Below are positions 1 through 8,543 of a DNA stretch of 46,286 bases, in pieces. Origin of the DNA: Empedobacter falsenii. GTDB taxonomy: Bacteria; Bacteroidota; Bacteroidia; Flavobacteriales; Weeksellaceae. Within the stretch, counting starts at the first letter, position 1. Every line of letters begins with the position of its first letter. The position numbers and the translations under genes were made by a program. The notes under the pieces are model-generated. The model saw nothing but the letters and a program-made list of their open reading frames with translations, had not been told where the DNA came from and did not search any database. The stretch spans positions 1 through 46,286 of the forward strand of contig NZ_JAAGKM010000021.1 in NCBI RefSeq assembly GCF_019308355.1, in the 5' to 3' direction.

Positions 1-171
1 TTGAAATATGGTAAGGTCAAAAATCCTAATGATTTTCCTACATTTCAAATTAATCAAAATAATAATACAATAATATTAAATAAAAACTCTACTTTTAAGT
101 GTTCTTAACAAGGGGAAGATTACATCTCCATAATTTTCTAAAACATCATTTTAATCTTCAAAAGTAGAGAA

Positions 172-217
172 CAAAAAAAAGACTTTATCATTAATTATAT
201 AAAAAATGAAAAAGTCT
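172..217 (-). terminator. Hairpin terminator of the small minus-strand gene
   Basis: A 13-base stem (180-192 with 205-217, one A-A mismatch) is followed on the minus strand by a run of eight T. It overlaps the stop codon of the small gene that ends at 216. Positions 1-171 hold no gene that I can support. Confidence 0.7.
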
Positions 218-476
218 ATTCAGTAATTTTTTTGTAATCCATCCAACTAAAAGAAGTTTGCGAAGAATCTTTTTGCTCTTCTTTTAAGAAATCATATTGA
301 ATTTGAATAATTGTTTTGAAAGTAGGATTTGCTATTTCATAATAAAAAGTCCTTACATTTTTTTCTTCACCTTGTTCAATTCGTAAAAGAGAAAAATTAT
401 TTTTGATGCCCAAATCATTTAAATGATTTTCTACTTTGATAATTGCGAAGTCAATTTTTTCTTGTGTAATTTCCAT
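216..476 (-). CDS. Hypothetical protein, 86 residues
   Basis: This is a small charged protein without signal peptide or membrane segment, and I do not recognise the family. The frame stays open to 515. I start it at 476 (MEITQEK) because a Bacteroidota-type -7 box (TATTTTTG on the minus strand, 484-491) lies just upstream of that ATG and would sit inside the longer version. A terminator overlaps the stop codon. The gene is therefore a single-gene unit, divergent from dnaA. A low-complexity artefact is unlikely, since it has its own promoter and terminator. Function unknown. Confidence 0.6.
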   Translation of the reverse strand: MEITQEKIDFAIIKVENHLNDLGIKNNFSLLRIEQGEEKNVRTFYYEIANPTFKTIIQIQYDFLKEEQKDSSQTSFSWMDYKKITE

Positions 477-483
477 AGTGATA

Positions 484-515
484 CAAAAATAAGAATTAAT
501 AGTTTTATAAGCCAA
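484..515 (-). promoter_or_regulatory. Promoter of the small minus-strand gene
   Basis: On the minus strand TTG (513-515) is followed after 21 bases by TATTTTTG (484-491), matching the Bacteroidota consensus TTG-N19-21-TAnnTTTG. The ATG at 476 lies 7 bases past the -7 box, so the message would be nearly leaderless. Confidence 0.5.
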
Positions 516-532
516 AATATGTCCGAAAAGAT

Positions 533-540
533 TATCTTTG
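533..540 (+). promoter_or_regulatory. Possible -7 box of a dnaA promoter
   Basis: TATCTTTG matches the TAnnTTTG consensus and points towards dnaA, about 190 bases upstream of its start. No clear TTG is present at the expected -33 distance, so this is a weak call. The stretch 540-731 holds no convincing gene. Confidence 0.3.
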
Positions 541-731
541 CAGTACTTTTATTTTGTCTAAAACTACTTATTGATTATTTTGAATTATACAAAGTATTTT
601 TTAATATATCAATACCTAAATCATTTTTTTTATTCAAAATTTGTTCACAATTTTGTAGAGAAGTGTTGATGAAAATTTAACATTGACTTTCAATATTTTA
701 CATTAAAACTTAAGCACTTTTGGACAATATT

Positions 732-2159
732 ATGACGATAACTGCAAATTCTGTGTGGGAAAAATGCTTGTCTTTTATAAAAGATAACATTGCAGAAGAT
801 GCCTTCAATACTTGGTTTGTACCGATACGTCCGGGCAAACTAAATAATAATGTTTTAACAATACAAGTACCAAGTAAATTTTTTTACGAATGGTTAGAGG
901 AACATTATATCAAAATTTTAAAAAGTGCCTTACAAAAAGAATTAGGTTCTGATGCAAAATTGGTATACAGTATTTTGATGGATCAAAAGTCGCAAGGACG
1001 TGAACCATTTACAGTACGTATTCCAAGTTCGAACAAAGAAAAACCTCGCCCACAAGAGGTAGAAGCGCCAATTAATTTGCAAGCTGGTAAAATGATGAAT
1101 CCTTTCGTTATTCCAGGATTGCAAAAATTAAAAATTGATTCGCAATTAAATCATAATTATACATTCAATAATTTTATCGAAGGAGAATCAAACCGATTAG
1201 CACGTGCGGCTGGTCGTGCGATTGCCAAACGCCCAGGAGGAACTTCGTTCAATCCACTATTCATCTATGGTGGAGTAGGGTTAGGAAAAACTCATTTGGT
1301 GCATGCGATAGGTTTAGAAGTAAAAGATTTACACCCAGAGAAAACTGTTTTGTATGTTTCAACTGAGAAATTTACACAACAATTTATTGAAGCTGTAAAA
1401 AATAATAATCAAAATGATTTCATTCACTTTTATCAAATGATTGATGTTTTGATTATGGATGATATTCAGTTTTTATCTGGAAAAGCAAAAACGCAAGAAG
1501 TTTTTTTCCATATATTTAACCATTTACATCAAAGAGGAAATCAGATTATTTTGACTTCGGATAAATCTCCAGCAGATATCCAAGATATGGAAGATCGATT
1601 AATTTCTCGTTTCAAATGGGGATTATCAGCCGATTTGCAAAATCCTGATTATAATACACGTCTTTCTATTTTGAAACAAAAATTAGAAAACGATGGTATC
1701 GAATTTCCTGATGAAGTAATGGATTATATTGCACAAAATATTGATACAAATGTGCGTGAATTAGAAGGTTCATTAAACTCTATTATTGCGCAAGCAACAT
1801 TAAATAAACGTGAAATTACGTTAGATTTAACTGCGCGTACGTTATCAAAATTAGTACAAACAGCTCGCAAAGAAATCTCGATTGATTACATTCAGAAAAC
1901 AGTTTGTGAATACTTTAAAGTGAAGATTGAAGATATTCAGTCAAAAACACGTAAACGTGATGTCGTACAAGCGCGTCAATTAGCAATGTATTTTGCAAAA
2001 CAATATACAAAAGCGTCTTTGGCAAGTATTGGAACACAAATCGGTAAACGTGATCACGCAACAGTTTTACACGCTTGTAAAACAGTGAAAAATTTACAAG
2101 AAACGGACAAGCAATTTCGTGGTTATATTGAAGATATTTCACGTAAAATTTCAGATTAA
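732..2159 (+). CDS. dnaA: Chromosomal replication initiator protein DnaA
   Basis: DnaA binds DnaA boxes at the origin and, with ATP, opens the duplex to start replication. The protein is 475 residues. It has the N-terminal domain (about 1-85), a variable linker, the AAA+ core with Walker A GGVGLGKTH (about 180-188) and Walker B VLIMDD (about 238-244), and the C-terminal DNA-binding domain with the signature KRDHATVLHACK near 438. The frame could begin at a TTG at 720, but the ATG at 732 (MTITANSVW) matches the usual flavobacterial start. The phosphatase and methyltransferase genes follow closely on the same strand. No cluster of DnaA boxes is visible nearby, so the origin may be elsewhere. 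Confidence 0.98.
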   Translation: MTITANSVWEKCLSFIKDNIAEDAFNTWFVPIRPGKLNNNVLTIQVPSKFFYEWLEEHYIKILKSALQKELGSDAKLVYSILMDQKSQGREPFTVRIPSSNKEKPRPQEVEAPINLQAGKMMNPFVIPGLQKLKIDSQLNHNYTFNNFIEGESNRLARAAGRAIAKRPGGTSFNPLFIYGGVGLGKTHLVHAIGLEVKDLHPEKTVLYVSTEKFTQQFIEAVKNNNQNDFIHFYQMIDVLIMDDIQFLSGKAKTQEVFFHIFNHLHQRGNQIILTSDKSPADIQDMEDRLISRFKWGLSADLQNPDYNTRLSILKQKLENDGIEFPDEVMDYIAQNIDTNVRELEGSLNSIIAQATLNKREITLDLTARTLSKLVQTARKEISIDYIQKTVCEYFKVKIEDIQSKTRKRDVVQARQLAMYFAKQYTKASLASIGTQIGKRDHATVLHACKTVKNLQETDKQFRGYIEDISRKISD

Positions 2160-2177
2160 TCTATAAATATTTTTTCA

Positions 2178-2624
2178 ATGAAAATTTTGATGGTTTGTTT
2201 AGGTAATATTTGTCGTTCTCCGTTGGCAGAAGGAATTTTACAATCAAAGGTTGGCGACAATCATTTGGTAGATTCTGCTGGTACGGGTGATTGGCATGTT
2301 GGTGAACAACCAGATAGACGCTCGGTTGCGGTTGCTAAAAAATATGGTGTTGATATTTCTGATCAACGTGCAATGCATTTCAATCCAATTTTTTTCGATG
2401 AGTTTGATTTAATCTTTGCAATGGATAAACAAAATTTAATTAATTTGCAACAATTAGCTCGAAGCGAAGAGGAGCAAAGTAAAATCAAATTGATCTTGAA
2501 AGATGGAATAGGGCAAACGCAAAATGTTCCTGATCCTTACTACGATGGAGAAGATGCTTTCGAGCATGTTTATCAATTATTAGATGAAGCCACAGACGGA
2601 ATCATCAAAAAATATAATCTTTAA
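2178..2624 (+). CDS. Low-molecular-weight protein tyrosine phosphatase
   Basis: The enzyme removes phosphate from tyrosine (or arginine) residues of proteins in the cytoplasm. The P-loop CLGNICRS at residues 7-14 gives the nucleophile Cys7 and Arg13 of the CX5R signature. The general acid loop DPYY is at about 119-122. At 148 residues it has the usual family length. It starts 18 bases after dnaA and ends 9 bases before the methyltransferase, so the three are probably co-transcribed. Its substrate cannot be read from sequence; no partner tyrosine kinase is in the window. Confidence 0.93.
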   Translation: MKILMVCLGNICRSPLAEGILQSKVGDNHLVDSAGTGDWHVGEQPDRRSVAVAKKYGVDISDQRAMHFNPIFFDEFDLIFAMDKQNLINLQQLARSEEEQSKIKLILKDGIGQTQNVPDPYYDGEDAFEHVYQLLDEATDGIIKKYNL

Positions 2625-2633
2625 AATTATACA

Positions 2634-3341
2634 ATGAAAACGGCTAAAGTTTATTTGATTCCTTCACTTTTAGGTGAAAGCGAACACAGTAGAGTATTGC
2701 CTTTATACAATCTTGACATTATTCGAGCAATTGATACGTTTGTGGTAGAAAACGAAAAATCTGCACGTAAATTTATCAAACAAGTTTGCCCCGAAAAAGT
2801 TCAAGCCGATTTAGATATTTACATTCTAAACAAAGATACAGAGCCAGAAGAAATGTTAGATTTGATCAAATTATTGGATCAAAACAAAACGATCGGAATT
2901 ATTTCCGAAGCTGGTTTACCTGCGGTTGCAGATCCAGGTGCACAGCTGGTAAAAGTTGCGCAACAGAAACGTATTCAGGTTGTGCCTTTGGTTGGTCCAT
3001 CGTCTATTTTGTTGGCGTTAATGGCTTCTGGAATGAATGGTCAAAACTTTGCTTTTCACGGTTATTTACCAATCGATAAGACCGAACGTAAAAAGAAATT
3101 AGCACATTTAGAAGCTGAAAGTTCGAAGACTGGAATTGCTCAAATTTTTATGGAAACGCCTTATCGTAACAATCAAATGGTGGAAGATTTAACGAAGATT
3201 TTTCGTGCCGAAACTAAGATTTGTGTCGCGTGTCATATTACATTAGAGGACGAAGATATCCGAACATTATCTATTAAAGAATGGAAAAATGAAAAGTATG
3301 ATTTTCATAAACGTCCTGCTATTTTTGTGATGCAAGCTTAA
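2634..3341 (+). CDS. SAM-dependent methyltransferase, RsmI-like (tetrapyrrole methylase fold)
   Basis: The 235-residue protein belongs to the tetrapyrrole/RsmI methylase superfamily. The SAM-binding signature SEAGLPAVADPG lies at about 91-102, followed by VGPSSILLALMASG. RsmI 2'-O-methylates C1402 of 16S rRNA; many Bacteroidota carry this shorter relative in addition to true RsmI. The N-terminus (VYLIPSLLGE) differs from the GTPIGN motif of classic RsmI, so I do not give the rsmI symbol. It is the last gene of the dnaA cluster and ends before a strong terminator. An RNA methyltransferase role is inference. Confidence 0.85.
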   Translation: MKTAKVYLIPSLLGESEHSRVLPLYNLDIIRAIDTFVVENEKSARKFIKQVCPEKVQADLDIYILNKDTEPEEMLDLIKLLDQNKTIGIISEAGLPAVADPGAQLVKVAQQKRIQVVPLVGPSSILLALMASGMNGQNFAFHGYLPIDKTERKKKLAHLEAESSKTGIAQIFMETPYRNNQMVEDLTKIFRAETKICVACHITLEDEDIRTLSIKEWKNEKYDFHKRPAIFVMQA

Positions 3342-3419
3342 TATAATTATAATTTAAAAAATAATAGATCAACACTTCGTGTTGCTTTTCACGAGTCGTT
3401 TATCCAAAGTAAATAAAAT

Positions 3420-3447
3420 AGCCAACTTAAATTTAAGTTGGCTTTTT
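3420..3447 (+). terminator. Terminator after the dnaA cluster
   Basis: A perfect 22-base palindrome (3421-3442) is followed by TTTTT. The opposite side is also T-rich on the minus strand, so it may also stop transcripts from parDE on the right. Confidence 0.85.
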
Positions 3448-3499
3448 GGTATAATCAGTTTTTGTGGTGGAAATAGTTGAAGTGAGAAAATTAAAAAGT

Positions 3500-3799
3500 T
3501 TATTCTTTTATACGATTCTTCAAATCCATTTCCGCACCGAGAATTCTTGTTATTTCAATTTCATCTTTAGTTAGAATTCTATAAAAGATAATGTGTTGAT
3601 TGGCTAAAAATCCGTAAAGTTCAGAATTAATCTCACTATAATTTCTTCCAATCATGGGGTTTTCGGCTAATAACTGACAAAAATTGATTAGTTCTTCATA
3701 ATATTTATCCGCTTGATTCTGTGACCACAATTCAAACGTATATTCATATATTTTCGAAAGATCTTCAACAGCTTTATTTGTCAAGAAATACTTAGCCAT
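3500..3799 (-). CDS. parE: ParE/RelE-family toxin of a type II toxin-antitoxin pair
   Basis: The 99-residue protein has the ParE layout: LTNKAVEDLSKIYEYT at the N-terminus, WSQNQADKYYEEL in the middle helix, NPMIGRNYSEI, and the C-terminal strand region HIIFYRILTKDEIEITRIL. ParE toxins poison DNA gyrase; some relatives act on other targets. The start overlaps the end of the antitoxin gene by 8 bases, giving translational coupling with the antitoxin first, as usual for parDE. No residue is obviously missing, so the toxin looks intact. It stands at the edge of a region with decayed genes, compatible with horizontal acquisition. Confidence 0.9.
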   Translation of the reverse strand: MAKYFLTNKAVEDLSKIYEYTFELWSQNQADKYYEELINFCQLLAENPMIGRNYSEINSELYGFLANQHIIFYRILTKDEIEITRILGAEMDLKNRIKE

Positions 3800-4043
3800 T
3801 ATTTTTTATTTTGGCTTTCAAAGTTTCGAGGTGTTTTTTTGCATCAAAATCCTCTGCAATTCCACTATCTATACCTTCTTGTATCGAATTTTTCAATAAC
3901 TGAATTTTATCTTCTTCTTCTTCCAAAAGTCTCAAACCAGCTCTAATAACCTCACTTGCATTTTTGTATCTTCCTTGAGAGACTTTTGTATCAACAAATT
4001 CTTCAAAATAATTTCCCAAAGAAACAGATGTATTTCGTCCCAT
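3792..4043 (-). CDS. parD: ParD-family antitoxin (ribbon-helix-helix)
   Basis: The 83-residue protein has an N-terminal ribbon-helix-helix (MGRNTSVSLGNYFEEFVDTK, then GRYKNASEVIRAGLRLLEEEE) typical of CopG/ParD repressors. Its acidic C-terminal tail (about 45-83) would wrap the ParE toxin. ParD binds ParE and represses its own operon. A 19-base inverted repeat lies 29 bases upstream of the start and is the likely operator. The stop codon overlaps the parE start. Known for the family: plasmid or chromosomal stabilisation and stress response; which applies here is unknown. Confidence 0.9.
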   Translation of the reverse strand: MGRNTSVSLGNYFEEFVDTKVSQGRYKNASEVIRAGLRLLEEEEDKIQLLKNSIQEGIDSGIAEDFDAKKHLETLKAKIKNNG

Positions 4044-4071
4044 AACGTCTTATTTAGTTTAATAAAATAAA

Positions 4072-4090
4072 GTTACCAAATTTTGGTAAC
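4072..4090. promoter_or_regulatory. Palindromic operator candidate of parDE
   Basis: The sequence GTTACCAAA-T-TTTGGTAAC is a perfect 9-base inverted repeat around one central base, 29 bases upstream of the parD start. On the minus strand TAACTTTA (one mismatch to TAnnTTTG) overlaps its downstream half. That arrangement fits autorepression by ParD, although binding is inferred. Confidence 0.6.
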
Positions 4091-4124
4091 TATTGCTAAT
4101 GTTTTAATATTGAATTTGTTTTAT

Positions 4125-4614
4125 TTAGAAAATAGGTGGTATAGGATTCTCAATTTTATTTCTTTTTATATAATAAACTGTCATTAAAATGATACATAAT
4201 GTAGCGATTGTAGTTATTCCGGTTAAAAAATAGTAGGTGGTTTTGTGTGTATTTTAACTTAATAAAATTTTATTTTCTTTCTCTATTTGAACTATATCCA
4301 AGTTATTTTTATTAGAGTTTGAAGGTGAAAAATATACTTTTACTTTGTCACCGTGGCTAATATTATTATCAAGCTCTGAATAATTTTTTAGTCATTTTGT
4401 ATACTGCGAGATTTTGAGGATAATTAGAAAGTTCTAAAAAGAATATTTTAGAATTTTTGTTTGAATTTAAAATACCTTTATTTGTTATTATACCTTCAAC
4501 TTGCGAATATTTAGATAAATCTTTAGAAGCTTGATTATAAAAAATATAAGTTAGTAGGGTAAAGAGTGTGATTCCAAATAGAATTGCAAATACATTTATA
4601 ATTTTTGTAAACAT
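4125..4614 (-). pseudogene. Decayed gene for a small two-segment membrane protein
   Basis: Three pieces join into one former protein of about 160 residues. The first (from 4614) has a membrane segment (FAILFGITLFTLLTYIFY) and a soluble part. A one-base shift in a T6 run (4384-4389) leads into SELDNNISHGDKVKVYF. An in-frame stop (4254-4256) then precedes a second membrane segment (YYFLTGITTIATLCIILM) ending at 4125. Closing the frameshift and the stop gives a continuous membrane-loop-membrane protein, an architecture seen in DUF3592-like proteins; the family is not certain. Two independent lesions make real decay more likely than a sequencing error. It adjoins parDE. Confidence 0.65.
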
Positions 4615-4728
4615 TAATTGGATTTTGTAAGATATTTCAAGTTATATTCAAATTTACAATTATAATTTTGGTTTTAAAGTTTAATAATAAACCAAATTCA
4701 ACCTATATTTAAGTTAAAATCATCCAAT

Positions 4729-5202
4729 ATGAGAAAAATAGAACAACTTTTTAGTGAATATGGAGAAAGTCATCAAAATGGAACAAACAAAACCATTCAT
4801 TGGATATGTGTTCCATTAATCTTTTGGACGATTCTTGGGTTTATTTCCTACATTCCAACGCTGCATTTGTATGTTCAGAACTTTGGTTATATCAGTATAG
4901 CTTCAATCATTGCATTGGTTATTGTTTCAATATTTTATTTTAGATTATCGGTTGTCGTTGGTTTCATTATGATTTTTTTGATGTTGATTATGGAATATTT
5001 TATTTCGTTGTGCAATCTTCAATTCGGTACAAAATCTTGGATAGTTTATTTGGTGGTATTTATTATCACGTGGATTTTACAATTTGTCGGACACAAAATA
5101 GAAGGGAAGAAGCCAAGTTTTCTCAAAGATTTACAATTTTTGTTGGTCGGACCAATTTGGTTGTTGGGTTTTATTTTGAGAAAAGTTGGTATAAAGTATT
5201 AG
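4729..5202 (+). CDS. Mpo1-like (DUF962) membrane protein
   Basis: This 157-residue protein matches the DUF962/Mpo1 family. Yeast Mpo1 is an iron-dependent dioxygenase that shortens 2-hydroxy fatty acids by one carbon. The N-terminal motif YGESHQNGTNKTIHW gives His15 and His24; the C-terminal part has VGHKIEGKKPSF and a FLLVGPIW stretch. About four hydrophobic segments lie between roughly 26 and 150. The gene stands alone, convergent with the following lipoprotein gene. Flavobacteria make hydroxy and sphingo-type lipids, so a fatty-acid role is plausible but is inference. Confidence 0.85.
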   Translation: MRKIEQLFSEYGESHQNGTNKTIHWICVPLIFWTILGFISYIPTLHLYVQNFGYISIASIIALVIVSIFYFRLSVVVGFIMIFLMLIMEYFISLCNLQFGTKSWIVYLVVFIITWILQFVGHKIEGKKPSFLKDLQFLLVGPIWLLGFILRKVGIKY

Positions 5203-5250
5203 TTATTATTCAAAGGAATTAATTTTTCGTCAGCTATTATACTCAATATT

Positions 5251-5856
5251 TTAACAAGGAAACCACCAATGCATATTGTATAATTTTCCATTTTTAATGA
5301 ATATTTTGATATGTCCATCAGAAATGTTATGCTCATCTTCTCTTAATTGAATTACTTGTAACTTACCTTCATTATAAACGTCTATTGTCCCAATATCATT
5401 CATTGCATTTGGAAACAATTTTTTAAGTTCTGTAATAGTGGTTTGTGAGGATAATTTTTTTCCTTTGTATAAGATGTAATTATTCTTTGAAAATCTGAAT
5501 TCATCAACTGCAAATTCATTTTTAGAATTTTCAAAACGAGAGCCATCTTTATAATAGTATTTATCATCCATGTTTTTGGTTCCATCTTTATTTTCGAAAA
5601 TATAAGAACAAGGAGCTTCTTCTGACATCAACATTATACTATCAGCTTTACCAAAAACGTTTTCAAAATCTTTTTTGGTAAAAAATCGTTTAAGTTTTCC
5701 ATTAAAAAGAATGTCATCTGTTTTCATGACTTCATTTTGATTATTATCATGTTTAGGATTTTCAGTATTTGTATTTTGAACAATATTAACTGAATTATTA
5801 TTCATCTTTTTACATGAATAAAAAAATAGAATAAGGATGGTAATAATTAATCTCAT
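5251..5856 (-). CDS. Hypothetical lipoprotein, 201 residues
   Basis: A short signal sequence ends in a lipobox-like FFYSC with Cys15, so the protein is probably lipid-anchored. An Asn-rich linker (about 18-45) follows, then a soluble domain with FTKKDFENVFGKADSI and ELKKLFPNA elements, a pattern found in small periplasmic proteins of Bacteroidota. I do not recognise the family. The gene lies between a convergent DUF962 gene and the end of the frameshifted SGNH hydrolase, and no promoter box is obvious. Confidence 0.75.
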   Translation of the reverse strand: MRLIITILILFFYSCKKMNNNSVNIVQNTNTENPKHDNNQNEVMKTDDILFNGKLKRFFTKKDFENVFGKADSIMLMSEEAPCSYIFENKDGTKNMDDKYYYKDGSRFENSKNEFAVDEFRFSKNNYILYKGKKLSSQTTITELKKLFPNAMNDIGTIDVYNEGKLQVIQLREDEHNISDGHIKIFIKNGKLYNMHWWFPC

Positions 5857-5939
5857 AGGTTAGTTGTAATTGTTTAATAATTAGTGATTAAGTTAAGATT
5901 TTTATTGATTACATTTTAAAATTATTTTTTGAAAATAAT

Positions 5940-7006
5940 CTATTTCTTACTCAAAATCTCATTTACTTTTTTCTCAATAGCTTCTGATAATCTGCTAAAA
6001 CCTAAATCATTTGGATGAATTCCGTCTGTAGAACCTTCGTTATCCGAACCGATTAAATTATCACCTTTCAATAAATACAAATCTTTTACACCTTCTTTTA
6101 TCAACGTATCGTATTGGGTTCGATAGGTTTGATTTTGTCTTGTCATATCTTCATGAGCGGTTAAATCAAATTTACTCATTGGTCGAATTAAGCTTTCTAC
6201 CATCAAGATTGGTGTTTTTGGATGATATTTTCGGAGTAATTTGACGAACGGAATTGTTCTACTTTTGATCTCTTCGGGTGAACTATTTGGAACACAATCC
6301 AAGATAAACAAATCAACCCCTTGAATATCTTTGATCATTTCAGCCAATTCAATTTCAATTTTTGCACTTCCACTCAAATCAAGATTAATGAATTCATAGC
6401 CTGTTTTTCGCGTTAAAATTGATGGATAATTCATTCCAGGACGACTTGCTGACGCACCTTGTACAATGCTCGAACCATAAACCACGATTTTCTTTTTATA
6501 TACAATCGGTTGATTGATAAAATTAGCAGATGCATCAATTCCTATTTTTAAGTCTGTAATTTCGTTCCAAAGTGGCAAATAAAGTATGAATTCCTTTTCT
6601 GTCTTTGATAAATTCTTGACGATATCAATTCACTTTTGATATTTTGCTGATTTGGTAAAGCCGCACCTGCAAAAATCCACTTTCCGTTTTCTTTGATATA
6701 CAAATCCAACCCACGCGCCATAATTCCAGTTGTATTCGCGCCCAAATAAGTAGAACGAGTTGTCCAATCCAGTTTTATTTGTGAAGTATTCGATTTGAAT
6801 GTAACATATAATCCAGCGGGAGCAGTAAATAAACCTTTTACTTTTTCAGGAAGATTTGCGTATTTGTTGGTATCGATTCTATGGTAAAAAGGTGTATTAT
6901 CAAAGGCTTTTCCTTGTACAGTAAATTCTTTGTTCGTGATATATTTGATTTGTCCAACTACGTGAAAAGAACAAATAAGTGCAAAAAACAGAAAGAATTT
7001 TCTCAT
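5940..7006 (-). pseudogene. Secreted SGNH/GDSL hydrolase, interrupted by a frameshift
   Basis: Two frames together make one protein of about 355 residues. The first part (from 7006) has a signal peptide (MRKFFLFFALICSFHVVGQ) and a beta-sandwich with the GLDLYIKENG motif common before SGNH domains. The second part carries the hydrolase: VVYGSSIVQGAS with the nucleophile serine, FILDCVPN, and STDGIHPNDLG with the Asp-His pair. The frames join near 6626-6627, where one base is missing (SEL then DIVKNLSK). As written, the signal peptide is cut from the catalytic domain. A sequencing error is possible because all catalytic blocks are intact. Family members act on carbohydrate esters or lipids; the substrate is unknown. 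Confidence 0.85.
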
Positions 7007-7032
7007 TGGTTATAATTGATTAAAGGTTAAAA

Positions 7033-7068
7033 TTAAAAAAAGACTTCCAATTTGGAAGTCTTTTTTTT
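7033..7068 (-). terminator. Terminator after purB
   Basis: The stem AGACTTCC/GGAAGTCT (7041-7048 with 7054-7061) has a 5-base loop and is flanked by A and T runs on both sides. On the minus strand it follows the purB stop codon and precedes the SGNH gene. Confidence 0.85.
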
Positions 7069-7094
7069 GTTTCTTGTGTTTGTCTTAAGCGTGT

Positions 7095-8522
7095 TTACAC
7101 TTTAAGGTCTGTATGAGCGCCTAAAAGTGTTTTATTTTCTTCGATAATTGGATCAACCAAATCTTTTAAGAATTCTTCTGTTTGTTCAGAAGCAAATCCT
7201 GTAAAGTTTTTCGGATCTAATAATTCGACTAATTTCTCTTTGTCAATTTTTACATTTTCATCGGCAATGATACGTTCAATTAAATCGTTAGATTTTCCTT
7301 CCATTTTCACTTGTTTTGCAGCTTCCATAGAATGTGTACGGATAATTTCGTGTAATTCTTGACGATCTCCACCATTTTTAACACCTTCCATAATGATATA
7401 TTCGGTTGCCATAAATGGTAATTCTTCCGCGATATGCTTCTCGATGATTTTAGGATAAACGACTAAACCATCTAAAATATTGTTCCAAATGATTAAAATT
7501 GCATCAATCGCTAAAAATGCTTGAGGTACTGCTAAGCGTTTGTTAGCCGAATCGTCCAACGTTCTTTCGAACCATTGAGTTGAAGCAACCATTGCAGGAG
7601 AAGTTGCTAAGGACATCACGTATTTCGCTAAAGAGGCGATACGCTCTGAACGCATAGGATTGCGTTTGTATGCCATTGCAGAAGATCCAATTTGATTTTT
7701 TTCGAAAGGTTCTTCAATCTCTTTTAAATTTTGTAATAAACGCAAGTCGTTTGTAAATTTATGTGCAGATTGTGCAATGTTTGATAATAATTCTAATGCT
7801 TGAGCATCAATTTTACGATCGTAAGTTTGTCCTGAAACTGCAAAAACATTTTTGAATCCGAAACGTTCAGATAATTTTTTGTCTAATGTTTTTACTTTTT
7901 GGTAATCTCCATCAAATAACTCTTTGAAAGAAGCCGCTGTTCCAGTTGTTCCTTTTACACCGCGAAAACGTAACGTATCTATTCTGAATTCTAATTCTTC
8001 TAAATCTAATAAAACAGATTGTAACCAAAGTGTTGCACGTTTTCCAACAGTTGTTAATTGTGCTGGTTGGAAATGCGTAAATCCTAAAGTTGGCAAATCT
8101 TTGTATTGACGCGCAAATTTCGCTAAACCATCAATCACATTGATTAATTGTCCTTTTACATGTTGAAATCCATCACGAATTTGAATTAAATCTGTGTTAT
8201 CGCCAACAAAAGCCGAAGTAGCACCTAAATGAATAATTGCTTTTGCACTTGGTGCAACATCTCCGTACGTATGCACGTGAGCCATTACATCGTGACGAAA
8301 TTTCTTTTCGTAAGCCGCAGCAACATCATAATCAATATTAGTTGCATTATCTTTTAATTCTTGAATTTGTTCGTCTGTAATATCTAATCCAAGTTCCTTT
8401 TCAATTTCTGCCAAAGCAATCCAAAGCTGTCTCCATGTTGTAAATTTTTTCTCAGGAGAAAAGATATATAGCATTTCGTCGCTACAATATCTCGATTCTA
8501 AAGGATTTTGATACTTGTTCAT
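7095..8522 (-). CDS. purB: Adenylosuccinate lyase
   Basis: PurB splits adenylosuccinate to AMP and fumarate, and SAICAR to AICAR and fumarate, in purine synthesis. The 475-residue protein carries the fumarase-superfamily signature SSAMAYKRNPMRSE near 280, with the catalytic serine loop. It also has LGATSAFVGDNTD near 99-111 and TLGFTHFQPAQ with the histidine general-acid region. It resembles the long, animal-like ADSL type rather than the short Bacillus form. It is the last gene of the purA - kinase - purB series, 21 bases after the kinase-like gene, and ends before a strong terminator. Confidence 0.97.
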   Translation of the reverse strand: MNKYQNPLESRYCSDEMLYIFSPEKKFTTWRQLWIALAEIEKELGLDITDEQIQELKDNATNIDYDVAAAYEKKFRHDVMAHVHTYGDVAPSAKAIIHLGATSAFVGDNTDLIQIRDGFQHVKGQLINVIDGLAKFARQYKDLPTLGFTHFQPAQLTTVGKRATLWLQSVLLDLEELEFRIDTLRFRGVKGTTGTAASFKELFDGDYQKVKTLDKKLSERFGFKNVFAVSGQTYDRKIDAQALELLSNIAQSAHKFTNDLRLLQNLKEIEEPFEKNQIGSSAMAYKRNPMRSERIASLAKYVMSLATSPAMVASTQWFERTLDDSANKRLAVPQAFLAIDAILIIWNNILDGLVVYPKIIEKHIAEELPFMATEYIIMEGVKNGGDRQELHEIIRTHSMEAAKQVKMEGKSNDLIERIIADENVKIDKEKLVELLDPKNFTGFASEQTEEFLKDLVDPIIEENKTLLGAHTDLKV

Positions 8523-8543
8523 TGTATTTGTTTGTTTTGTTTT

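Noticed and set aside
640-655. TTGTTCACAA upstream of dnaA as a DnaA box
   Set aside because: One mismatched isolated site with no cluster; not enough to claim an origin.
3370-3384. Perfect small hairpin CAACAC-TTC-GTGTTG
   Set aside because: No T run and a stronger terminator lies just downstream; no other role visible.
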